From positions 1 through 64,000 of the forward strand of contig JAGAZO010000021.1 of assembly GCA_017940005.1 (NCBI GenBank): DNA of 64,000 nt, given 5' to 3'. This document shows positions 25,231-31,855 of this stretch, piece after piece. A program made the position numbers and the translations under genes. This DNA is from Treponema sp. (lineage in GTDB: Bacteria > Spirochaetota > Spirochaetia > Treponematales > Treponemataceae). Below the pieces are notes generated by a model. That model was not told where the DNA came from and searched no databases. It worked only from the letters and a program-made list of their open reading frames with translations. Position 1 is the first letter of the stretch. Each line of letters begins with the position of its first letter.

Positions 25231-26865
25231 ATGAAAACGATTCAAGGTACGCCTGTTTCAAGTGGTTATGCAGTCGGGCAGCTGTATGTGTACAAAACGC
25301 TTTCGCTTGAGTGCGAGCGCGTTGCCATTTCCGCCGAACGCGTTGCAGAAGAAAAGCGCACGCTTGCATGCGCACTTGAAAAAGCAAAAGAGAGCGTGAA
25401 AAATCTCATTGCGCACAATATCGATTCAGGCTCGAAAGACGCGTACGCAATTTTTGAAGGCTATCTTGAAATCATCAACGACGAGGAGCTGCAAAACGAC
25501 ATCACTGCGTGCATTGAAGACAAGCTTGTTAATTTTGACACAGCGATAAGCGATGTTGCAAAGCAGTACGTGGAAGACATGCTCGCGATTGACGATGCGT
25601 ATTTGCAAGCGCGCGCAGAAGATTTCAAACAGATTTTCCGCTTGCTCAAAATGGCGGCGCATGGTGACGACGGCATTGCATCGCGCACAAGCAAATTTAT
25701 CCTTGCGGCAAAAGAAGTTGGTCCAGCCGACATGGAGTCGATAGATAAATCGCTGCTGCTCGGCATTCTCGTTGAAAGCGGCAGCAAAACATCACACGCG
25801 GCAATTCTCTCGCGCTCGCTTGGCATTCCGATGGTTTCGGGCATTGAGCATATTGAAACGACGCTCGCAAATAACGCAGAATGCGCTGTTGACGGAGAAG
25901 CGGGCATTGTGTATTGCGAGCCGACAGCAGAGCTCGTTGCCTCATATCACAAAAAGATTGCAGCGCTCGCGGAAGAAGCCGCCGCTGACAAAGCGTACAT
26001 AGACAAGCCCGCGCGCACAAAAGACGGCACTGCTGTTGCAATTTACGCAAACATAGGTTCTGAAGAAGACGTAGATGAAGTGCTCGAAAACAAAGCTGAC
26101 GGCATAGGGCTTTTCCGCACAGAATTTCTTTTTATGAAAAACGGCGGCATTTCGTTGCCGTCTGAAGAAACACAATTCAAGGCGTATAAGTACGTGCTCG
26201 AAAAAATGGAAGGCAAGCCCGTCATCTTCCGCACGCTCGATGCAGGCGGCGACAAAAATATCGAAGCGCTGCATATTCCGCCAGAAGCTAATCCGTTTTT
26301 GGGATTGCGCGCTATTCGCTTTTGCTTGCAGCATACAGATGTGTTCCGCACGCAACTTCGCGCACTGCTCCGCGCCGCCGTGTATGGCAACGCACGAATC
26401 ATGCTGCCGATGATTATCATGTCTGAAGAAATTACGAAGACGAAATCGCTTATTGCAGACATTGTTGCAGATTGCACGGCGAGCAACATACCTGTCGCAG
26501 AACATGTGCCGCTCGGCATTATGATAGAGACGCCCGCCGCAGCGGTCATGGCAGAGCAGCTTGCAAAAGAAGCGGCGTTCTTCAACATAGGCACAAACGA
26601 TTTGACGCAGTACACGCTCGCAGTTGACCGCGGCAATGAAACTATTGCGCCGTTGTATAATGAAGCGCATCCTGCGGTGCTCGCGCTCATTGAAAATGTT
26701 GTGCGCGCTGGAAACAACGCAGGCATTCCTGTTGACGTGTGCGGCGAGATGGCGGGAAATGGTGCGTTTACCGAGCAGCTTTTAAAATGCGGCGTGCGTG
26801 GGTTGAGCATGAGCGCAATCAACATACCGAAAATAAAACACGCAATCGCGGAGCTTTCGCTATGA
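25231..26865 (+). CDS. ptsI: PTS Enzyme I (phosphoenolpyruvate-protein phosphotransferase)
   Basis: The 544-residue enzyme takes phosphate from phosphoenolpyruvate and gives it to HPr. His189 in GSKTSHAAILSRSLGIP is the active His, at the same position as in the enterobacterial enzyme. The C-terminal PEP-binding barrel shows the LFRTEFLFM, NPFLGLRAIR and GTNDLTQYTLAVDR motifs. GCGAGG precedes the ATG. The stop overlaps the ulaE start by 4 nt (ATGA), so the two are coupled. Length is slightly below the 570-575 typical of the family, with no missing motif. Confidence 0.96.
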   Translation: MKTIQGTPVSSGYAVGQLYVYKTLSLECERVAISAERVAEEKRTLACALEKAKESVKNLIAHNIDSGSKDAYAIFEGYLEIINDEELQNDITACIEDKLVNFDTAISDVAKQYVEDMLAIDDAYLQARAEDFKQIFRLLKMAAHGDDGIASRTSKFILAAKEVGPADMESIDKSLLLGILVESGSKTSHAAILSRSLGIPMVSGIEHIETTLANNAECAVDGEAGIVYCEPTAELVASYHKKIAALAEEAAADKAYIDKPARTKDGTAVAIYANIGSEEDVDEVLENKADGIGLFRTEFLFMKNGGISLPSEETQFKAYKYVLEKMEGKPVIFRTLDAGGDKNIEALHIPPEANPFLGLRAIRFCLQHTDVFRTQLRALLRAAVYGNARIMLPMIIMSEEITKTKSLIADIVADCTASNIPVAEHVPLGIMIETPAAAVMAEQLAKEAAFFNIGTNDLTQYTLAVDRGNETIAPLYNEAHPAVLALIENVVRAGNNAGIPVDVCGEMAGNGAFTEQLLKCGVRGLSMSAINIPKIKHAIAELSL

Positions 26866-27713
26866 CAACTGCATATGAACTCGGCATGTATGAAAAAGCA
26901 GTGCCGCCGTCAATGACGTGGTTTGAAAAATTATCAACAGCAAAAAATGCTGGCTATGATTTTGTCGAGATAAGCATTGACGAAACAGATGAAAAACTCG
27001 CGCGCCTTGACATGCCGCTTTCAGAGCGCATTGAGTTTATTAAGACAATGGAAGCAGCAGGGATTTTTGTACGCTCAATGTGTTTAAGTGGTCACCGAAA
27101 ATATCCGCTTGGAAGCAGTGACGCAACGACAGAAAAGCGCAGCCTTGAGATTATGCAAAAAGCGATTCAGTTTGCAGCAGATGTCGGTATCAGGATAATC
27201 ATGCTTGCAGGCTACGATGTGTATTACGAAGAATCGACTGCGCAGACAGCGGCGCGTTTTGAGCGCAACTTGCGCACGAGCGTTGAGATGGCGGCGAGTG
27301 CAGGCGTGTTGCTCGCATTTGAGACGATGGAAACGCCGTTTATGGACACTGTTGCAAAAGCGCGTCACTACGTTGATGCAGTGCGCTCGCCATATTTGCA
27401 TATCTATCCCGATTTGGGCAACATCACGAACGCCGCACACCTGTACGGCACCGATGCGGCAGACGACTTGGAAAGCGGACGCGGCGCGCTCGTGGGCATT
27501 CACATCAAAGAGACTGTTCCCGGAAAATATCGCGAAATTCCGTTTGGCATTGGTCATGTCGATTTTAAAACGCTGCTTGCAAAGAGCTGGTCGCTCGGCG
27601 TGCGTCGTTACGTGACAGAGCTGTGGTACACAAACAACGACGACTGGCAGGAACGTCTTACGGAAGCAGTGCAGCTTGCGCGCGGCATATTGGATAGAAT
27701 CAGCGCACCGTGA
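26862..27713 (+). CDS. ulaE: L-xylulose/L-ribulose-5-phosphate 3-epimerase UlaE
   Basis: This 283-residue TIM-barrel epimerase converts L-xylulose 5-phosphate to L-ribulose 5-phosphate. Segments GYDFVEISIDETDEKLARLD (20 residues), SMCLSGHRKYPLGS and FETMETPFMD are characteristic; the Glu and His residues in them bind metal and sugar. The ATG overlaps the ptsI stop by 4 nt. It ends the operon. UlaD (3-keto-gulonate-6-phosphate decarboxylase) and UlaF (4-epimerase), needed before and after this step, are not in the window. Confidence 0.94.
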   Translation: MTTAYELGMYEKAVPPSMTWFEKLSTAKNAGYDFVEISIDETDEKLARLDMPLSERIEFIKTMEAAGIFVRSMCLSGHRKYPLGSSDATTEKRSLEIMQKAIQFAADVGIRIIMLAGYDVYYEESTAQTAARFERNLRTSVEMAASAGVLLAFETMETPFMDTVAKARHYVDAVRSPYLHIYPDLGNITNAAHLYGTDAADDLESGRGALVGIHIKETVPGKYREIPFGIGHVDFKTLLAKSWSLGVRRYVTELWYTNNDDWQERLTEAVQLARGILDRISAP

Positions 27714-28311
27714 CGTGCAACATGATGCTCGCAGCATAATTTTGTCAAAAGCAAATACTCTCGGTAAGGTTGGTGATTAGCATGGGCGCATCCCTACGGT
27801 CGCTTCGCTCCTTAAAAATGCATAGGTGAGGAAATGTCAATTTCCGAACATATGCATTTGGTGCGCGTGAGCGCACACGTACATAAGCGAGTTTTCGCAA
27901 GAAAACTCGCAGTTAAAATGCGCACGCCATTTCAGTGCGCATTTTAAACCCTCCTTAATTTTGAACAGTGAACGATTTTTCAAAATCGGAGCTGTTCAAA
28001 ACTGCGCGTTCGCAATGAAATGAGAACGTGTAAATAATAAGCAAGTTTGCAACGCAAACTGCATGTTAAAATACACGCGCCATTTTAGCGTGTATTTTAA
28101 ACGCTCCCTACGGGTCGAGTGTTCGCGAGAAATGCAGCGCATTTCTCGGTGCGAGTTTGCGTAGCAAACTCGCACTTCCGCTATCGCTCCATTCGCCGCA
28201 ACCGTAGGTTGCGGCGAACGCCTACGGCGGTACTCCATACCCTTGCGCAGGTATCTGCTGTGCATATTTCCTAGAGCATGATGCTACAGTAACGGACAAT
28301 TCTCGCTCTCA
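27714..28311. repeat. Intergenic hairpin array R3, modules B, A and B plus compact hairpins
   Basis: No gene. Hairpins in order: 27816-27859 (9 bp with an inner 6-bp stem), 27861-27876, then module B (27869-27947: 10-bp GCGAGTTTTC stem, 13-bp stem 27913-27947 with loop GCCATTTCA), module A (27958-28001, as in R2), a second module B (28022-28100: stem 28041-28062, 13-bp stem 28066-28100 with loop GCCATTTTA), and four compact hairpins with 3-nt loops at 28126-28148 (10 bp), 28149-28175 (12 bp), 28192-28218 (12 bp) and 28219-28229. Confidence 0.85.
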
Positions 28312-28340
28312 TTGAATAAAAATCACACATCTTTTATAAT
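28312..28340 (+). promoter_or_regulatory. Sigma70-type promoter for pheT
   Basis: TTGAAT at 28312-28317 and TATAAT at 28335-28340 are 17 bp apart. The spacer begins AAAAATCAC, the same bases as in the ulaG promoter spacer. Transcription would start near 28347, leaving a 50-nt leader. Confidence 0.65.
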
Positions 28341-28396
28341 GTCACAATCACACAGGCTCAATATAACGAGCGCGGCGTGAAGGTGCGAGGTCAACT

Positions 28397-30136
28397 ATGC
28401 CAAAAATTGAAGTGAACGAAAATCTGTTTTTCAACGTGCTCGGAAAAAAGTACGACTACGATACGCTCGAAGCAAAACTCACGTGCGCAAAAGCAGAGCT
28501 TGACGAAAAGCCCGACACATCGGTGCCGCAGTCAGAGCGCACGCTCAAAATAGAACTCAACGACACAAACCGCCCTGACTTGTGGTCGACGAATGGCGTA
28601 GCGCGGCAGCTTGCGCTTCATGCAGGCGCACAGCATGGCAACTACGATGCGTTCCTTTCGCGCAACGGAGACATAAAAGATTTTGGCAACCGCATAGTAA
28701 CGGTAGATGCAGAGCTTAAAGACATTCGTCCGTTCATGGTTGCGTTTGTCATCTCCGGCAAAGCCATAGACGATGCAATGCTCAAAGACATCATTCAAAC
28801 GCAAGAAAAGCTCGCGTGGAATTTTGGGCGCAAACGCAAATCAATTTCTATGGGCGTGTATCGCGTTGCAGATATTGCGTTTCCCGTGCACTACAAAGCT
28901 GTTGACCCAGACGCAACGTCATTCGTGCCGTTGCAGTGCACCGAGCCTATGACGTGTCGCCAAATTTTAACAGAGCATCCAAAAGGGCGCGACTACGGCT
29001 GGATTCTTGACGGCATGAAAAAGTTCCCGCTGCTCACAGACGACAAAGGCGAAGTCATGTCTATGGCTCCTGTCATCAACAGCGCGACGCTCGGCGCAGT
29101 GCAAGTTGGCGACACTGGTTTAATGGTGGAGCTTACTGGCGACAACATGGAAAATCTCATGCTCTCTGCAAATATTGTTGCATGCGACTTTGCCGACTGC
29201 GGCTACGAAATTTTGCCCGTGCGCGTTGACCATCCGTATGAAACGGGGCTTGGTAAATCCGTCGTGTGCCCGTATTATTTTCAGCCGACAACAAACGCGC
29301 TGCTTTCGCACGTGAACAAAATGCTCGGCACATCGTTTACAGAACGCGAAGTGAAAGACGCGCTGTACCGCATGGGCGTTTCTGTTGTTGCAACGCGCAC
29401 TGTCGCAAGCGGCTCTGACAACGACATTGAATTAACAATTGCGCCGCCGCCATACCGCAACGATTTTTTGCACGAAGTTGACGTTATCGAAGACGTGATG
29501 ATTGGTCGCGATGTGACGACGTTTGAGCCAGAGTCGCCGAACGACTTCACGATTGGTCGCTTGCTGCCAATAACAGAATTCAGCCGCAAGGCAAAAACGC
29601 TCATGGTTGGGTTAGGCTACCAAGAGATGATTTTCAACTACGTGGGCAGCAAACGCGACTATATAGACAACATGCTGCTCGACAGCGCGCGCGTCATTGA
29701 AATTGCAAACCCCATGAGCGAAAATTATCAATTCATTCGTCCAGAGATAATCTCTTCGCTGCTCCGCGCAGAAAGCAAGTCGGCAAACGCGCAGTTCCCG
29801 CACAAGATTTTTGAAATTGGCAAAGTTGCGTATTTGTGCGAAGCGGAAAACACTGGCACGCGCACGCGGCAGCACCTTGCGTTTTTAACTGCTGGCTCTG
29901 GCGCAAACTTCAACGACACGGCAAGCGAAGTGGCGGCGCTGCTCTACTTCCTTGACCACGCGTATGATGTGCGCGAAAGTTCTGACGCGCGATTTATTGC
30001 GGGGCGGCAAGCGGCAATTCTTGTAAACGGTGCAGAAGTTGGCGTGTTCGGCGAAGTGAATCCGCAGGTGCTCGAAAACTGGTCAGTGACCATGCCGTGC
30101 GCCGCTTGTGAAATAGATTTAGAGCAGCTCATGTAG
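28397..30136 (+). CDS. pheT: Phenylalanyl-tRNA synthetase beta subunit, archaeal/eukaryal type
   Basis: The 579-residue protein is the non-catalytic partner of PheS; it edits mischarged Tyr-tRNA and holds tRNA. At this length, without the N-terminal EMAP/tRNA-binding domain and the C-terminal anticodon domain of the usual 800-residue bacterial form, it belongs to the archaeal/eukaryal type, which spirochetes are known to use. Motifs ELNDTNRPDLWSTNGVARQL (20 residues), APPPYRNDFLHEVDVIEDV and NPMSENYQFIRPEI support this. GCGAGG lies about 8 nt before the ATG. pheS is not in the window, so the two genes are unlinked or separated here. Confidence 0.95.
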   Translation: MPKIEVNENLFFNVLGKKYDYDTLEAKLTCAKAELDEKPDTSVPQSERTLKIELNDTNRPDLWSTNGVARQLALHAGAQHGNYDAFLSRNGDIKDFGNRIVTVDAELKDIRPFMVAFVISGKAIDDAMLKDIIQTQEKLAWNFGRKRKSISMGVYRVADIAFPVHYKAVDPDATSFVPLQCTEPMTCRQILTEHPKGRDYGWILDGMKKFPLLTDDKGEVMSMAPVINSATLGAVQVGDTGLMVELTGDNMENLMLSANIVACDFADCGYEILPVRVDHPYETGLGKSVVCPYYFQPTTNALLSHVNKMLGTSFTEREVKDALYRMGVSVVATRTVASGSDNDIELTIAPPPYRNDFLHEVDVIEDVMIGRDVTTFEPESPNDFTIGRLLPITEFSRKAKTLMVGLGYQEMIFNYVGSKRDYIDNMLLDSARVIEIANPMSENYQFIRPEIISSLLRAESKSANAQFPHKIFEIGKVAYLCEAENTGTRTRQHLAFLTAGSGANFNDTASEVAALLYFLDHAYDVRESSDARFIAGRQAAILVNGAEVGVFGEVNPQVLENWSVTMPCAACEIDLEQLM

Positions 30137-30143
30137 TGCAGTT

Positions 30144-30234
30144 TGCGAACGCGAGCGATTTGCGCGAGCCACTGCGCGCAGCAATCGGTAAAAGATTGTC
30201 TGCGAATGCGAGCGATTTGCGCGAGCCACTGCGC
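30144..30234 (+). repeat. Two 34-bp direct repeats after pheT
   Basis: 30144-30177 and 30201-30234 differ at a single base (TGCGAACGCGAGCG versus TGCGAATGCGAGCG), with a period of 57 bp. They start 7 bp after the pheT stop. Both contain GAGCGATTTGCGCGAGCC. No gene covers them. Confidence 0.85.
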
Positions 30235-30383
30235 ACAATGAGCGCGACCGCACGTGAGTAATGTGCGCGCCACGACGAATGGTGTATGCTGCTGATGGAG
30301 CGATGCACTGCGGCATTATGAATTGCACTTTTGTACGTCAACGAGTTGCATGAGGAGCATGCCTGTTCTGCGTGGAGTTTTGT

Positions 30384-30512
30384 ATGAGCAATCAGCCGAG
30401 CCCGCCGTGTAGTACTAGGACGCTTGCGTCCGTGCCGACCGCAGACTTTCACGAAGTGGAAGTTGAGGACGGTGAGGGCGACCGAAGTACGGAAGGGCGG
30501 CTATTCAAGTAG
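30384..30512 (+). CDS. Possible 42-residue protein or structured RNA
   Basis: A short frame opens with ATG 8 nt after TGGAG and encodes 42 charged residues (ending EVEDGEGDRSTEGRLFK). Its G+C content is visibly above the A+T-rich stretch that follows. The same DNA can fold into several hairpins: GGACGC-TT-GCGTCC, ACTTTCAC-GAA-GTGGAAGT (one wobble), CGGT/ACCG and CCG/CGG, enclosed by GCCG/CGGC. I recognise neither a protein nor an RNA family. It may be a small protein, a noncoding RNA or a repeat remnant. The rest of the 30137-30641 gap holds only the 34-bp repeats and the promoter of the next, broken gene. Confidence 0.35.
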   Translation: MSNQPSPPCSTRTLASVPTADFHEVEVEDGEGDRSTEGRLFK

Positions 30513-30641
30513 CATGCTCCGAAGAAAAAAATCTAGCACAGGATATTCTGTTAAAAATTTCCTAGAAAATTTTGCCTTGTCCTAAAAAATCTTGACGAAT
30601 TTATTTGCTCCATGATAAAATGAAGATAAAGAGTAAAAATC

Positions 30642-31172
30642 ATGAATTATAGTGGATATGATGATCAGTACACCCATACTATAACATCAGAAGTTGTAGG
30701 CATGGAAGACATGGGCGAATTAACAATTAATTTTGAAGATGTCATGGATTCTGTGCGAAAGAATACATCAGTATCAGAGTTATATCGATTGTCGTCACCG
30801 ATGTGGAATGTGGAGGCTGTTGAGGATTTTTATCGTAGTGCCAATGGCGACGAAACATATATATCAAATTACGAGTTTATCAGAAATGCTGTACCGTACA
30901 GGGCATAGGTGCAACAATGGCATATTACTTAATTAAAAACTAATGTGAATAAAGAACTTTCACGTAATCACCCTGTTATTTTGTGTGGGAGCTTCAAAGT
31001 GAAAAATGTTCAACCAGAAACAAGAGCGAGTGATAATGGTGGACATTGTGTTGTTGCATATGGACGACAGGGAACTAAAAATTATATTGTGCACTATGGT
31101 TGGAAAGGATATGGCAAAGTGTATTTAAATAGTGGCGTCATAGGTTCTTCTGCTCAATTTTGGTTGAATTAG
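30642..31172 (+). pseudogene. Decayed papain/C39-like cysteine peptidase gene
   Basis: Two fragments in the same frame (30642-30908 and 30945-31172) are separated by stops at 30906-30908 and near 30930. Between them the continuity of the family runs through another frame (IGATMAYYLIKN), so at least two small indels are involved. The second fragment has HPVILCGSF, the catalytic-His region NGGHCVVAYG and VHYGWKGYGKVYLN, typical of C39/C10-like cysteine peptidases. The N-terminal signal peptide and the catalytic Cys region are missing, so the gene was also truncated. A weak promoter (TTGACG at 30592-30597) precedes it. The lipoprotein gene follows after 10 bp. Confidence 0.7.
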
Positions 31173-31182
31173 GAGTCGCCTT

Positions 31183-31722
31183 ATGAAAAAGTTACCTGTG
31201 ATTGTTGCAATTTTTTTCGCGTTTCTGTGCGTGTCGTGTAGTGGCGAGTATGATTATGCTGCATATAGGCAAACGGTTGACTTGCCGTTTTTGTTTTCTG
31301 ATGTAACTTCGGTTGAGTTTTTTGCGTACATGCAGAAAAATGGTGATGTGTTCAGTTATGAAGGTATGCATAGTGGGATGGTTAACAAAAAAACTACGAG
31401 TGATCCCAAAAACTTTGAGCCTGTGTTTCGCAGGATTGAAAGCATGCCTTGTAAATTTCTACAAAAATTGGAAACGGATGAGCGCGATGGCAGTTGCAAC
31501 CGGCGTGTATTTTCGATGCGCGTGTATCTTGCCAGTGGTAAAACGGTTGAGCTTTCTCATATTGAGTTTGGAATAAAGCGCGGGCTTCTTGAATCTAGAG
31601 AGCTTAACTATGCGTATCGCAATATGGCAGACATTATTTCATGTTTTAACGATGTTCAAGAGGTGTCTGTTGCGCTGTCGTTTTCTGACGCTAATGTGCC
31701 AAAGCTTATTACGGTTCAGTAA
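31183..31722 (+). CDS. Lipoprotein, unknown function
   Basis: The 179-residue product starts with a lipoprotein signal peptide (lipobox LCVSC, Cys near residue 19). The mature part is a mixed alpha/beta domain that I do not recognise. GGAG lies 7 nt before the ATG. It lies 10 bp after the remnant of a cysteine peptidase gene and would have been co-transcribed with it. A role as the peptidase's membrane-bound inhibitor or immunity partner is possible, but only from context. It still appears intact although its neighbour is broken. Confidence 0.75.
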   Translation: MKKLPVIVAIFFAFLCVSCSGEYDYAAYRQTVDLPFLFSDVTSVEFFAYMQKNGDVFSYEGMHSGMVNKKTTSDPKNFEPVFRRIESMPCKFLQKLETDERDGSCNRRVFSMRVYLASGKTVELSHIEFGIKRGLLESRELNYAYRNMADIISCFNDVQEVSVALSFSDANVPKLITVQ

Positions 31723-31818
31723 TGTGTTGTATAAAAACTGTATGCGCTATTTTTGCACGGCGTTTTGTGCTCTCATTGTTGCGATGAATGCATTCTACTG
31801 CGTGCTCCTTTGACTGTG

Positions 31819-31848
31819 TTGCGTTCTCTTGCTGTTTTGCGCTACAAT
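31819..31848 (+). promoter_or_regulatory. Promoter of aspS placed for a leaderless transcript
   Basis: TTGCGT at 31819-31824 and TACAAT at 31843-31848 are 18 bp apart. The aspS ATG begins at 31856, only 7 nt after the -10 box, and no Shine-Dalgarno is present between. Confidence 0.5.
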
Positions 31849-31855
31849 CTGCTGT

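Noticed and set aside
3806-27782. 15-base exact match GGTTGGTGATTAGCA at 3806-3820 and 27768-27782
   Set aside because: One or two such matches are expected by chance in a 64-kb sequence, and the flanks do not align.
27996-28265. 89-codon open frame on the - strand inside hairpin array R3
   Set aside because: Its composition (Arg-rich, no motif) follows from the palindromic repeats; it has no ribosome site and overlaps structures conserved as pairs rather than codons.
30129-30452. 107-codon open frame on the - strand after pheT
   Set aside because: It is made largely of the 34-bp direct repeat read twice (repeated SGSRKSLAFA) and has no recognisable family or start site.
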